Origin: Ferdinandcohnia sp036965165
GTDB taxonomy: Bacteria; Bacillota; Bacilli; Bacillales; Bacillaceae_L
Length of the DNA: 61,473 nt
Assembly: GCF_036965165.1 (NCBI RefSeq)
Contig: NZ_JBALOX010000067.1
Coordinates: forward strand, 1-61,473
Reading direction: 5' to 3'
Shown: positions 43,927 to 52,704 of the stretch, piece by piece
Numbering within the stretch: position 1 is the stretch's first letter
How the letters are laid out: every line of letters starts with the position of its first letter
The notes under the pieces: generated by a model
What the model was told of the DNA's origin: nothing
Databases searched by the model: none
What the model saw: only the letters and a program-made list of their open reading frames with translations
Made by a program: the position numbers and the translations under genes

Positions 43927-44126
43927 ATGAATTTACGCATTGAACAATATGTTGCTATGTTACTGTTAATATCATTTGGATGGTTTTTTCTTATTACATT
44001 GTGGATGGATGGAACGAATGAACCTTATAGAGATTTATTACTTTTGTAGTAGTTCACTTTGTTATGTGGAAACTTTTTACTATAAAAAAAAACGAAAAAA
44101 ACACTGAAAGCAGCGACAGGTTCTAA
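43927..44126 (+). pseudogene. Small 2-TM protein gene with frameshift
   Basis: ATG 43927 opens MNLRIEQYVAMLLLISFGWF and FLITLWMDG, stopping at 44049. A shifted frame from 44046 goes on VVHFVMWKLFTIKKNEKN to 44126. Together they would make a small membrane protein of about 66 residues; as it stands the gene is broken. The 43744-43926 stretch holds a degenerate GGGTGCGGTAATCC hairpin. Confidence 0.4.
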
Positions 44127-44232
44127 AGATATTCCAGCAGTTTGTTTTTATAAAAAGAATGGATTTCAAAAAATTAAAGAAGTCATCGTAAATGAACAAC
44201 TATCCATAACCTTTTTTGAAAAGAAAGTATAA
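44104..44232 (+). pseudogene. C-terminal fragment of a GNAT acetyltransferase
   Basis: 43 codons without a start: GSKDIPAVCFYKKNGFQKIK, EVIVNEQLSITFFEKKV. IPAVCFYKKNGF is motif B of GNAT enzymes. The N-terminal 100 or so codons are missing, probably by deletion joining it to the preceding fragment. Confidence 0.6.
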
Positions 44233-44367
44233 TTTTTTATTGAAGTAACGAGTGCATTGCTTCAAGCAGCACTCGCTATTCAACTAATAGGCTAGGATTG
44301 TTGAGGAAAATATTCTTTTAACGGTAATTTTTAGATACAAAATTTCTATTTATAGGGGATGGGAGAA

Positions 44368-44835
44368 ATGATAAAGGGGCTTTATGAAGCACATTTACCT
44401 GTGGAAAATTTGGAGGTTTCCATTGAATTTTATCGAAAATTAGGTTTGAAATTTGCTTGGCGTGATGAAGACACTGCATTCTTTTGGATAGAAGAAGGGA
44501 AGAGTTGGTTGGGATTGTGGGAAGGAAATGAATACCAAACTCCGTACCATCCATCTTTAAGGCATATTGCTTTTCGAGTCACATTTCAGGATTTAAAAGA
44601 GTCATTAAAATGGCTTGAATCCATCCAAGTTGAACCTGTTCCTTTTGGAACGAGAACATCAATTGAGCCTTTTGTAAGACCAAATCAAGGAAATGCTTCG
44701 GTATACTTTAATGACCCAGATGGAAATAGTTTAGAATTGATGTGTTATGTTGACGTTCCTAATGAATTAAAACATACTACAGAAAAATTGTCGCTCGAGG
44801 ATTGGGAGAATTTAGTTAATAGTAAATTAAAATAA
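44368..44835 (+). CDS. VOC-family (glyoxalase/bleomycin resistance-like) protein
   Basis: 155-residue metal-binding beta-alpha-beta-beta-beta protein. LYEAHLPVENLEVSIEFYRK at the N terminus and YFNDPDGNSLELMCYVD near the C terminus hold the His and Glu metal ligands. ATG 44368 is 8 bases after AGGGGA; ATG 44359 overlaps that site. The family includes glyoxalases, fosfomycin-modifying enzymes and ring-cleaving dioxygenases; the exact reaction cannot be told. Confidence 0.85.
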   Translation: MIKGLYEAHLPVENLEVSIEFYRKLGLKFAWRDEDTAFFWIEEGKSWLGLWEGNEYQTPYHPSLRHIAFRVTFQDLKESLKWLESIQVEPVPFGTRTSIEPFVRPNQGNASVYFNDPDGNSLELMCYVDVPNELKHTTEKLSLEDWENLVNSKLK

Positions 44836-45141
44836 TCAAGCTTACCTTTTCTATTATTGCAATTGTGTACCGCTTTATATTTTGGGGCACCACACGAACA
44901 ATTAGGAAAATCATCTAACTTTATGGTGTAAAAGACAATGTTCAAGAATTAAAATGTCCCCTATAAAGTAGACACTCAAAAAGGTCTGCCTAAGGGTACT
45001 TTATTTATCATGATGAAGGAATAAAAGCTGGATGAGCCGAATAAGTCATAGTGATCAAGGTTTTGTTGTATTCTGAAAGGTCAGATTTTTCTTATCTTTT
45101 AACTTTGAAAGATCAAACTAAACAGTGAGGAGATTGGTTGT
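44836..45141. other. Intergenic, possible IS3-type end
   Basis: At about 44953-44973 a TGTCCCCTATAAAGTAGACA motif resembles terminal inverted repeats of IS3-family elements. No transposase text follows. The rest has no visible content apart from the ribosome binding site of the DinB gene. Confidence 0.25.
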
Positions 45142-45639
45142 ATGCAAGTTGTAACCAAAATGTTTGTAGAACAACTCGACATGCATTGCCATGAGAATGA
45201 TTGGTTTGCATCCTTGGACCAGGCGCTTCATGGAGTAATCGCAGCTGAGGCAGCTTGGACAAGTTCGGGAATCAGCAATTCGATTTGGCAGATTGTCAAC
45301 CACTTGATATTTTGGAATGATGACGTAATCCATCGAATTAAGGGCACAGAGAATCCGCATAAGGCGGAAGACAATGAAGAAACCTTTGGAAATCCAGGGG
45401 ATCCAGAAGACGAAATTGGGTGGGCCGAGACAGTACAGCGCCTTAATGAAGTCATGAAAAAATTAAAAACGGTCATTGCGGACCTTGACGATGAAAAGTT
45501 AAAAGCTCCGTATGCAGCTAACAGGTACTCTATTGAGCGTTTACTAAGCCATATCATGATGCACGATACGTATCATCTTGGCCAAATTGTTCTGTTGCGA
45601 AAGTTGCAATCCTCTTGGGGTGGCGTTGATTGGTCCTAG
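45142..45639 (+). CDS. DinB-family protein
   Basis: 165-residue four-helix-bundle protein. SNSIWQIVNHLIFWNDDVI with a first His, and LLSHIMMHDTYHLGQIVLLR with two further His, are the metal triad of the DinB/YfiT fold, a family linked to bacillithiol S-transferase activity in Bacilli. GAGGAG lies about 9 bases before ATG 45142. It stands alone. Confidence 0.85.
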   Translation: MQVVTKMFVEQLDMHCHENDWFASLDQALHGVIAAEAAWTSSGISNSIWQIVNHLIFWNDDVIHRIKGTENPHKAEDNEETFGNPGDPEDEIGWAETVQRLNEVMKKLKTVIADLDDEKLKAPYAANRYSIERLLSHIMMHDTYHLGQIVLLRKLQSSWGGVDWS

Positions 45640-45947
45640 AACACCATAATTCAGCGACCTTCCTCGCCCGGCAGTAGAAGCAGTATTGACGGTGTGAAGC
45701 CCTTTTTATTCTCTATGGTGAAGCAAGTGATTTTCCTGCTTTATGGATGCTAAACGGGTGTGTTAGTCATCAAATAAATTGAAACGTATTTGCAGAGTTA
45801 TCTTACTATCGGGTGTGTTGATCTAAGAAGGATTAACCACCTTTTTTGTATTGAACAGACGGAGTTGGATAGTTGAAGTAGAAACCATTTTTAATATGGA
45901 TCGTATTATAAATAAGATTCATAGCAAATAACTTAAGAGGTTCTTAA
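45640..45947. other. Intergenic, degenerate repeats
   Basis: Contains two further versions of the 'acgggtgtgttag' phrase (about 45755 and 45812), the second with a GGATTAACC-type hairpin and T run. Nothing codes. Confidence 0.35.
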
Positions 45948-46112
45948 ATGAAGCAATTTGAATACAAAGTGGAAAACATCCAGATTCAATTGTAGAACGG
46001 TATTGATTTTAATACAGTAATGACTAATAAGTTGAATTCGCTTGGCAAAGAAGGTTGGGAATTAACAGGTGTTAATGGCACGATTTTTTATTTTAAAAAA
46101 GAAATTTCTTAG
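45948..46112 (+). pseudogene. DUF4177-like small gene with internal stop
   Basis: MKQFEYKVENIQIQL, TAG, NGIDFNTVMTNKLNSLGKEG, WELTGVNGTIFYFKKEIS. FEYKV...LNSLGKEGWEL...YFKKE is the DUF4177 pattern of small Bacillus proteins. The TAG at 45993-45995 probably replaced GAG. GAGG upstream is present. Nonfunctional as read. Confidence 0.7.
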
Positions 46113-46210
46113 TTTTTGTTTATCAAACTATTCATTTCTTGTGCAAACGGTACAGAATAGTGTGTAAAAAGCAGTAGTTTCTTTTGGAAGTATTAAAGGG
46201 GGGACTAGAT

Positions 46211-46477
46211 ATGGTTTTCTTTAATAAAGAAGATGTTTATATAGGATTTTCACTGGAAGAACTATCAAAAGTTAGGGCAATTTTAGAAAGGGAAGGCATT
46301 AAATACACCTATATAACTAATGACCCTTCAGGAAAATGGGTGGGGCCTGGTACATCAAGAGGAAATTTTGGAAGTTTCGGAATGGACAAGAATTACGAAA
46401 AACAATATGTTGTGTCTGTTAAGAAAAGAGACGCAGAGAATGCAAAATATTTTGTTCAAAGTGTTTTGCATTCATAA
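46211..46477 (+). CDS. Hypothetical protein
   Basis: 88 residues from ATG 46211, with AAAGGGGGGAC upstream; the frame to 46184 is an overextension. MVFFNKEDVYIGFSLEELSK looks like a short mixed alpha/beta domain with a central Gly-rich loop (GPGTSRGNFGSFG). No TM, family not recognised with certainty. It sits before amj but 88 bases away. Confidence 0.65.
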   Translation: MVFFNKEDVYIGFSLEELSKVRAILEREGIKYTYITNDPSGKWVGPGTSRGNFGSFGMDKNYEKQYVVSVKKRDAENAKYFVQSVLHS

Positions 46478-46565
46478 GGGTCGGAAATAAAAGTAATACA
46501 TTTCTATCTTCGAGTTTATGTTAAAGTTAGGTTATTAAGATTCATTTGGAAAAGAAGGTAACAGG

Positions 46566-47381
46566 ATGGAGTTTTTAACTGAAAAATTATTATTTATAGC
46601 TTTGTTTATTTTTATCATCCATTCGATAGAAACACTAGCTTATGCTGTAAGGTTATCTGGTGCAAGGGTTAAAATGATAGCCTCAGCTTTATCGCTATTT
46701 AATATAATGGTGATCGTTTCAAGATTGGCGAATATGATGCAACAACCTTTCACTGGGAGTTTAATTGACAATGCTCCAAAAGAGAATGCTTTGGAGTTTG
46801 TTGAAACTCAATTTCGAATTCTCATTGGTGCATCAACTGCTGGAACGGTATTTGGGATCATTCTGCTTCCAACCTTTATTGCTTTATTTTCAAGAGCAAT
46901 CATACATTTATCAGAGGAGAGAGGTTCTGTACCTTTATTATTGAAACGGATATTTTCTCTACAGTACATAAAGCGTGCCATAACACATTTTAGTCTACCT
47001 AAGTTTACATATTTAAAGGATACAAGAGTTAAAGAAATGCCCATTAGATTATTTTTTATAAATATGGTCATTACGGCCATCTATACAATAGGTGTTTTAT
47101 CCGCTCTATATGCCGCTTTATTGGCTCCAGAAAGAGCATCTACTGCAATTATGGCATCAGGTTTAATAAATGGAATCGCAACAATACTTTTGGTTATCTT
47201 TATAGATCCCAAGTTATCTGTAATAGCAGATGATGTTGTTAATCAACGAGGAAGTTATAATAAACTAAAGAGTATGTCGTTAATGATGGTAACTTCTAGG
47301 TTGTTTGGTACAATACTTGCTCAATTTTTGTTCGTCTGGGGAGCTAGATACATAGCTTGGTTTACAAAATTCATAGTGTAA
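46566..47381 (+). CDS. amj: Lipid II flippase Amj (YdaH)
   Basis: 271-residue polytopic membrane protein of the DUF2837 family, the alternate lipid II flippase that can replace MurJ in B. subtilis (YdaH, 269 residues). Features: IIHSIETLAYAVRLSGARVK, LFNIMVIVSRLANMMQQPF, and MVTSRLFGTILAQFLFVWG at the C terminus. In B. subtilis it is induced by SigM on MurJ failure; I see no clear SigM site here. It ends at a hairpin. Confidence 0.92.
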   Translation: MEFLTEKLLFIALFIFIIHSIETLAYAVRLSGARVKMIASALSLFNIMVIVSRLANMMQQPFTGSLIDNAPKENALEFVETQFRILIGASTAGTVFGIILLPTFIALFSRAIIHLSEERGSVPLLLKRIFSLQYIKRAITHFSLPKFTYLKDTRVKEMPIRLFFINMVITAIYTIGVLSALYAALLAPERASTAIMASGLINGIATILLVIFIDPKLSVIADDVVNQRGSYNKLKSMSLMMVTSRLFGTILAQFLFVWGARYIAWFTKFIV

Positions 47382-47390
47382 ATGATATCC

Positions 47391-47434
47391 AAGGGGCTGC
47401 TTTCCTTTAAGAAGGAGAAGTAGCCTTTTTGCAG
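47391..47434 (+). terminator. Terminator after amj
   Basis: GGCTGCTT and AAGTAGCC form an imperfect stem followed by five T. Confidence 0.7.
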
Positions 47435-47636
47435 AAGTTATTGTACAAACGGGCAGAATATTCGAATTCTAATTGGAAAATTAGATGTTGGTTTTATAAA
47501 AGGTGAGGGAGAAATATGTTTACCAAAGAACAACTTTTTTGCGCAACGGTGCTGTTTAGTGAAGTGAGTTGTTTAACTTGTGGTCAACAACTGAGTTATT
47601 TAATGCTTTAATTCTTTCAAAAGGAGAACCAGGTAA

Positions 47637-48037
47637 GTGAATAAAAGAGTATTTTACATAATCGGGTGGATTTTGCTATTAGGGATGGTTGTATGTGGAT
47701 TGTATTTGGTTATTCGAGCTGGAACTCATTGTTACTTCCGTTAACTTATATTTGTTTTTCAATTAGTAATGGTAGGATTAAGAAATTGAAAAAGATAATA
47801 CAGATGTCAATCCTACAAGTCTTTTTAATCTTATTTGCCTTTATAGTTTCGGTGGGTATTCTATTTGGAATTATTCAACTGGCTAATTTCTTGATTAACG
47901 ATATGTTACACCTAACGGGAGGAGTAAAGACATTTAGCCTGATTGTTGCTGTTATTCTTTCGCTTTATCCTGTAAAGTTTACATTTTGCAGTGTTGTTCA
48001 TAAAGTAACCAGTGATTTAAACGCAAAAGAGTTGTAG
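47637..48037 (+). pseudogene. Membrane protein gene with frameshift
   Basis: GTG 47637, 9 bases after AAGGAG, opens MNKRVFYIIGWILLLGMVVC, GLYLVIRAG and soon stops. The frame one base over continues SLLLPLTYICFSISNGRIKK, VFLILFAFIVSVGILFG and VTSDLNAKEL to 48037. Joined near 47720 they make a normal protein of about 130 residues with four TM helices. The 47666 start in the second frame has no ribosome binding site. It is a frameshift mutation or a base error. A small ORF at 47517 (32 codons) is probably meaningless. Confidence 0.6.
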
Positions 48038-48096
48038 GTTCCGAGGAACGTTATACAATCGGGCGCGCGACTGTTTAATAGTTAGGAGTTTTCTAT

Positions 48097-49137
48097 GTGA
48101 AAAATAAAAGAAAGCCAATCATTTTTTTCATATCCATAACTCTGTTTATCGTTCTTATTCTATTATTTCCTACTTGGACACCTAAGATAAAAGGGGAAAA
48201 CAGCATTGCTAGATTAGAGAGCATAGAAATAAACGGAACAGAACTTGAGGTAATGATCAGAGGTGTTGATAGAAACAATCCAATTATCATTTTCGTACAT
48301 GGTGGACCGGGTTGCTCTGAAATTCCTTATGTAAGAAAGTATCAGGATTTACTTGAAGAGCATTTTACAATTGTTCACTATGACCAAAGAGGAAGTGGAA
48401 AATCATATCAGTTCTTTGAGGATTATTCTACTATTTCTTCAGATCAACATGTGGAGGATCTATTGGCTCTAACAGACTATATGAAAAATGAATTTTCTCA
48501 AGAAAAGGTTTTATTAATTGGTCATTCTTTTGGTACATACATAGGGATGAAGGCTGCGAGTATTGCTCCTGAAAAATATGCTGCATATATCGGGATTGGT
48601 CAAGTTTCGAATTCTACTAATAGTGAAGTAGATAGCCTCAACTATACAATTAGTCAAGCACATCAAGCCGGAAATCAAAAGGATGTAGATAAACTCAAGC
48701 TTCTAGAGAATTCTATTAAAAAAGGGGAAGCCCATACCCCTAGAGATCTGGTTCGGAAGTATGGAGGGGCATCCAGGTTAATTAATGATAATATGGATTA
48801 TTACACGGGATTTCTAATGAACCCCGAATATAATTTGCTTGATGTTATTCGGTATATAAAAGGGATTTCAGCTACACAGAGCATATTACTTTCTGAGGAA
48901 AGGGAGCATGATATTACGACAATAGTTAGTAGCTTAGATATCCCTTTCTATTTTGTCATGGGAAAATATGATTATATGACATCTACGAATTCAGCAAAAG
49001 CCTATTATGATACCGTCATGGCTCCTAATAAGGATTTTGTTATCTTTGAAAAATCAGCCCATTATCCACAATTTGAAGAAAAGATCGCTTTTGCAGATTG
49101 GTTAATACAAACCTGGGAAGGTTTGGAGAAAAAGTAA
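48097..49137 (+). CDS. Membrane-anchored alpha/beta hydrolase (S33-like)
   Basis: 346 residues. An N-terminal TM helix (about 8-24) anchors an alpha/beta hydrolase domain that should lie outside the membrane. IIFVHGGPGCSE is the oxyanion region, YDQRGSGKS follows, the nucleophile Ser is in LIGHSFGTY, and His is in KSAHYPQFEE near the end. HGGPG with DQRGSG is typical of proline iminopeptidase-type S33 peptidases. GTG start with TAGGAG 9 bases upstream. Substrate unknown. Confidence 0.88.
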   Translation: MKNKRKPIIFFISITLFIVLILLFPTWTPKIKGENSIARLESIEINGTELEVMIRGVDRNNPIIIFVHGGPGCSEIPYVRKYQDLLEEHFTIVHYDQRGSGKSYQFFEDYSTISSDQHVEDLLALTDYMKNEFSQEKVLLIGHSFGTYIGMKAASIAPEKYAAYIGIGQVSNSTNSEVDSLNYTISQAHQAGNQKDVDKLKLLENSIKKGEAHTPRDLVRKYGGASRLINDNMDYYTGFLMNPEYNLLDVIRYIKGISATQSILLSEEREHDITTIVSSLDIPFYFVMGKYDYMTSTNSAKAYYDTVMAPNKDFVIFEKSAHYPQFEEKIAFADWLIQTWEGLEKK

Positions 49138-49198
49138 AGGAAATTAAACAATATTTTCAATTGTTAATGTTCAATATATATGTTGGGAGTTTTATGCT

Positions 49199-49894
49199 AT
49201 GGGGGAATTTATAAAGAAATATAATGGAATATTACTGTTCATGATTGTTTATTGGTGTATCTGTTTTGTCATGCTTTTTACAAATGTTAATTTTCTTTAT
49301 GCAATGCTATCATGGAATGTCCTGTTAGCTACAATGCCATTGTTTTTTATTATAAAAGCGGAAATGGCTGAGGAGCAAGGAAAGATTGGCTGGTCTGTTC
49401 TTTGGAAGATTCTTTGGTTATTGTTTTTCCCAAACTCGGTTTATATGATAACAGATTTCATCCATATTTCCGACGATAAATTCATGTGGCTAAAAGAGGT
49501 CGAAATGTACTCGCCTAACATCGTTATCTACAGTAATGAAATTATGATTTGGGCAAAATTGTTGGTGATTGGAATTGGTTTCTTATTTGCTTTATTAGTT
49601 GGCTTAGAGTCCTTATACATTTTTGAACGGAACATAAGAAAAAAATCATCAACAGTTGTGAGTGTTTTAGCAATGTTAGTAGTATCCTTGTTATCTGGTA
49701 TCGGTGTTTACATTGGAAGATTCTTACGATTTAACAGTTGGGATATCCTTTTCAACCCAATCCAATTATTCAAGCAAGTAGTAGGAATTGATGGATTTGC
49801 CATGCAATTTATTTTAATTTTTACCATCTTTATAATAGGCTGCTATGTCCTTTTTCGAGCCTTTAGAGCTGCGAGTCCCTCAAAAGAGATCTAG
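49199..49894 (+). CDS. DUF1361 membrane protein
   Basis: 231-residue protein with about seven TM helices. The DUF1361 signature LLFFPNSVYMITDFIHI (in WLLFFPNS context) and the C-terminal GVYIGRFLRFNSWDILFNP are clear. Function of the family is unknown. Start ATG 49199, after TTGGGAG. Monocistronic. Confidence 0.88.
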   Translation: MGEFIKKYNGILLFMIVYWCICFVMLFTNVNFLYAMLSWNVLLATMPLFFIIKAEMAEEQGKIGWSVLWKILWLLFFPNSVYMITDFIHISDDKFMWLKEVEMYSPNIVIYSNEIMIWAKLLVIGIGFLFALLVGLESLYIFERNIRKKSSTVVSVLAMLVVSLLSGIGVYIGRFLRFNSWDILFNPIQLFKQVVGIDGFAMQFILIFTIFIIGCYVLFRAFRAASPSKEI

Positions 49895-50025
49895 GATAGT
49901 GGTCATTTTTTATACACTTTAGTAAAAGTGTTGGATAAACAACAAAACCAATTTACTGTTGGTGTCCTCCTATTTTTGAACTTGTTATAGTTAAGATACA
50001 TCATAAACATTAGGAGGAAATAAGA

Positions 50026-50586
50026 ATGGTTAAAATCGGTATTATTACAGGAAGTACAAGAGATTCAAGAGTAAATCTACAGGTTGCAGAATGGGTAAAA
50101 TCAATCGCGGACAAAAGAACGGATGCAGAATTTGAGCTAGTAGATATTAAAGCGTATAACTTGCCAAAGTTTAATGAACCAATTCCAGCGATTATGTCAC
50201 AGGATTATCAAGCACCGGAAGCACATGCTTGGTCAGAAAAAATTAAGAGCCTCGATGGATTTATTTTTGTGACTCCTGAGTATAATAAAGCTATTACCTC
50301 TGGCTTAAAGGATGCAATTGATTATTTATACGTAGAGTGGAACCACAAAGCAGCGGGAATTGTAAGCTACGGCTCAACTTTAGGTGTAACAGCTGCAAAT
50401 GATTTACGCCTTATTTTAACAGTACCTAAGGTTGCAACTGTTGGACCTTCAGTAGCGATGAGCCTATTCACTGATTTTCAAGATATGAGTAAATTTAATC
50501 CAGCCCCTCACCATGAGGATTCCTTAAAAAATACACTAGACGATGTTATCGCTTGGTCTACTGCATTGAAAACAGTGAGAAATTAA
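50026..50586 (+). CDS. NADPH-dependent FMN reductase-family protein
   Basis: 186-residue flavodoxin-fold enzyme. GIITGSTRDSRVNLQVAEWV is the FMN phosphate loop, and FVTPEYNKAITSGLKDAIDY is the family's second motif. It reduces FMN, quinones or azo compounds with NAD(P)H. GGAGG precedes ATG. The YdhR-like monooxygenase gene follows after 26 bases, so the pair may act on the same aromatic or quinone substrate (inference). Confidence 0.92.
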   Translation: MVKIGIITGSTRDSRVNLQVAEWVKSIADKRTDAEFELVDIKAYNLPKFNEPIPAIMSQDYQAPEAHAWSEKIKSLDGFIFVTPEYNKAITSGLKDAIDYLYVEWNHKAAGIVSYGSTLGVTAANDLRLILTVPKVATVGPSVAMSLFTDFQDMSKFNPAPHHEDSLKNTLDDVIAWSTALKTVRN

Positions 50587-50612
50587 TAACTTTTGATAAA
50601 AGGAGAATCTTA

Positions 50613-50918
50613 ATGCCTTACGTATTACAGGTGGATTTTAAAATGGATGGACCATTCGGGGATGAGATGGCTGAAGCGTTCGCTGATTTAGCGAAAAGCA
50701 TTACCGAGGAACCAGGCTTCATCTGGAAAATCTGGACTGAAAATCCCGAAGCAAAAGAAGCGGGTGGGATCTATTTATTCGAGACAACAGAAACCGCTGA
50801 AAAATATCTCGATATGCATACGAAACGATTAGGTGGTTTTGGGATAAATGGTGTAAACGCAAAAATCTTTGCCATCAATTCGAAGCTTACCGACATCACA
50901 AAAGGCCCAGTGAAATAA
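50613..50918 (+). CDS. YdhR-family monooxygenase-like protein
   Basis: 101-residue ferredoxin-like fold protein. MPYVLQVDFKMDGPFGDEMA, EEPGFIWKIWTENPEAKEAG and GIYLFETTETAEKYLDMHTK match YdhR putative monooxygenases. ATG 50613 has AAAGGAG 7 bases upstream; the frame from 50553 runs back into the reductase gene. Operon with the FMN reductase. Confidence 0.9.
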   Translation: MPYVLQVDFKMDGPFGDEMAEAFADLAKSITEEPGFIWKIWTENPEAKEAGGIYLFETTETAEKYLDMHTKRLGGFGINGVNAKIFAINSKLTDITKGPVK

Positions 50919-50928
50919 AAAGCGAAAA

Positions 50929-50961
50929 GTGGATTCTAAATAGAGTCTACTTCTCTTTTTT
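50929..50961. terminator. Terminator between convergent genes
   Basis: AGTGGATTCT and AGAGTCTACT pair with one G-U, followed by eight T. It overlaps the last codons of the minus-strand SLAP gene. Confidence 0.75.
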
Positions 50962-51321
50962 TAGTCGTAATGTGGCGGAATCTGGGACCTCAAAACTAGC
51001 CGGAAAAATAAACGTCCACGGCATGCTGGTTACAGGTGGTACTTTCAAAGCGGGAAGGGTAAATGTATGCTCAGCTAGATGATTAGCTCCATCCCAAATT
51101 TCTAGCGTTGTATTTTCGAATAAGAGATTTTGTGCCGTGTTATTATGTACGATTGTTGTGACTAGACGCTCGTTCTTGTGATTAACCGCAACCCAGATGG
51201 TTGTGAATGTAATTCCGGTTTCCAGTTTCGTAACTGCCTTATGAAAAATATGTTTGATTTCTTCCCGGTCTTTCTGTGAAATCGTCCGATCCCACGCTTC
51301 TTCAAAAACTAGCTTCTGCAT
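50947..51321 (-). CDS. SLAP domain-containing protein
   Basis: 124 residues consisting of one SLAP domain: WDRTISQKDREEIKHIFH, TFTTIWVAVNHKNERLVTTI, VHNNTAQNLLFENTTLEIWD and VPPVTSMPWTFIFPASFEV. SLAP domains occur in Bacillus proteins linked to the accessory Sec/S-layer export cluster. ATG 51321 is supported by GAGGTGAGC. The frame runs open upstream to 51450 only because the 21-bp repeats there translate as YRT-containing heptads. No signal peptide. Confidence 0.85.
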   Translation of the reverse strand: MQKLVFEEAWDRTISQKDREEIKHIFHKAVTKLETGITFTTIWVAVNHKNERLVTTIVHNNTAQNLLFENTTLEIWDGANHLAEHTFTLPALKVPPVTSMPWTFIFPASFEVPDSATLRLKKEK

Positions 51322-51367
51322 GTGCTCACCTCTTGTAGAGTTCATTATATAGAATAGTTTTAGGTTT

Positions 51368-51801
51368 GTCCGATATATTTTAAACTCTGTCCGATATCTT
51401 TTAAACTTCGTCCGATAACCTTCCAGTTCTGTCCGATAATCGTCCCCCAATGTCCGATAAAATCAGATTTTGGTCCGATATCATAAAACCCCATTAGATA
51501 CTCTGCCTTCCGAAAGAACCGGAAGGCTTTCAATAGGAGGAGATATTAGGTTTGTCCGATATCTTTCAAACTATGTCCGATAAAAATTCAACATTGTCCG
51601 ATATCCGTATCACAATGTCCGATAAAATAAAAATATTGTCCGATATCCCAAAAACGTTCTACTTCCGGATTAACCAGAAGGCCCTTTAATCGGTCGTTAC
51701 TAAGGGGTTGACCGATATAATTAAAATTTGTGTCGATAAATTGATATTTTGGACAGATATCCCACCAACTCGGACCGATATCCTCCCAACTTCAACCGAA
51801 A
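51368..51801. repeat. GTCCGATA array, exact 21-bp period, three clusters
   Basis: GTCCGATA begins at 51368, 51389, 51410, 51431, 51452 and 51473 (cluster 1), and at 51554, 51575, 51596, 51617 and 51638 (cluster 2). The degenerate forms GACCGATA, TGTCGATA, GACAGATA, GACCGATA and AACCGAAA follow at 51710, 51731, 51752, 51773 and 51794 (cluster 3). Within each cluster the step is exactly 21 bp. Hairpins CCTTCCG/CGGAAGG-like (51510-51528) and ACTTCCGG...AGAAGG (51661-51680) separate the clusters. Two helical turns per unit put every core on one face. Function unknown. Confidence 0.9.
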
Positions 51802-51881
51802 TCTATCAAACCCAGCTCCATATTTAACCGATAGTTTGGTTAAGCTATGAATAATTTACTTAAAGTAGAAGGTGTTTTAAA

Positions 51882-52697
51882 ATGATTGCATTTTTCGAGA
51901 ATTTTCATCCGGTTATGCAGGCGTTACTTGCTACATTGTTTACTTGGGGGATGACTGCGCTTGGGGCTACCCTTGTTTTTGCAACGAAGACGATCAATCA
52001 GCGCTTATTAGATAGCATGCTGGGATTTGCTGGTGGCGTAATGATTGCCGCCAGTTATTGGTCGTTATTGGGACCAGCGATTGAGATGTCCAGTAACCAC
52101 AAAATCGGTGCATGGTTTCCGGCGGCGTTTGGATTCTTATTAGGTGGTGTTTTTCTCTGGGGGATTGATAAAATTTTGCCTCATCTCCATCCAAATGCTC
52201 CGATCAAAGATGCGGAAGGAATAAATACAAAGGGCCAAAAACGAAGTACACTGCTGGTACTCGCGATAACCCTTCATAATATTCCAGAGGGATTGGCGGT
52301 AGGAATTGCGTTTGGTGCCCTTGCAAATGGCGGAACGGAAGCTTCTTTGGCGGGTGCATTGACATTGGCGCGTGGAATCGGAATTCAAAATTTTCCCGAA
52401 GGTGTCGCGGTTTCAATGCCATTAAGAGGAGATGGCATGTCGCGCAGAAAAAGCTTCTTCTACGGGCAATTTTCAGGAATGGTCGAACCAATCGCTGCTG
52501 TAGTAGGAGCATTTGCCGTATCCTACATCGAGCCATTGCTTCCGTATGCACTAAGCTTTGCAGCGGGTGCGATGATCTTCGTTGTTGCAGAAGAGGTTAT
52601 CCCAAGCTCTCAGGAAAATGGAAATAAAGACCTCGCCTCGATGAGTCTAATGATTGGATTTGTTCTGATGATGATTCTTGACGTGGCGTTAGGGTAG
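51882..52697 (+). CDS. ZIP-family metal transporter (ZupT-like)
   Basis: 271-residue divalent metal importer with eight TM helices. TM4 has HNIPEGLAVGIAFGAL and TM5 has IQNFPEGVAVSMPLRGDG, the metal-binding pair of ZIP proteins, separated from TM3 by a His-containing loop (LPHLHPNAP). Probably takes up zinc or iron. The start ATG 51882 follows AGAAGGTG. The gene is monocistronic, downstream of the 21-bp repeat array. Confidence 0.93.
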   Translation: MIAFFENFHPVMQALLATLFTWGMTALGATLVFATKTINQRLLDSMLGFAGGVMIAASYWSLLGPAIEMSSNHKIGAWFPAAFGFLLGGVFLWGIDKILPHLHPNAPIKDAEGINTKGQKRSTLLVLAITLHNIPEGLAVGIAFGALANGGTEASLAGALTLARGIGIQNFPEGVAVSMPLRGDGMSRRKSFFYGQFSGMVEPIAAVVGAFAVSYIEPLLPYALSFAAGAMIFVVAEEVIPSSQENGNKDLASMSLMIGFVLMMILDVALG

Positions 52698-52704
52698 CAT
52701 ATGA

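Noticed and set aside
44953..44973. End of an IS3-family insertion sequence
   Set aside because: Only one short end-like motif is seen, without a partner repeat, target duplication or transposase fragment.
47517..47615. 32-codon ORF before the frameshifted membrane gene
   Set aside because: Short, with a weak ribosome binding site and no recognisable features; it may be another scrap but cannot be supported.
51321..51450. N-terminal heptad-repeat extension of the SLAP protein
   Set aside because: The YRTxxxx heptads are just the 21-bp DNA repeat read in an open frame. A good ribosome binding site and ATG at 51321 mark the real start, and the sister 20-bp array cannot code.
51345..51801. CRISPR array
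   Set aside because: The repeat is only 8 bases and spacers are 13 bases. No leader or cas gene is present, and the cores decay gradually across clusters.
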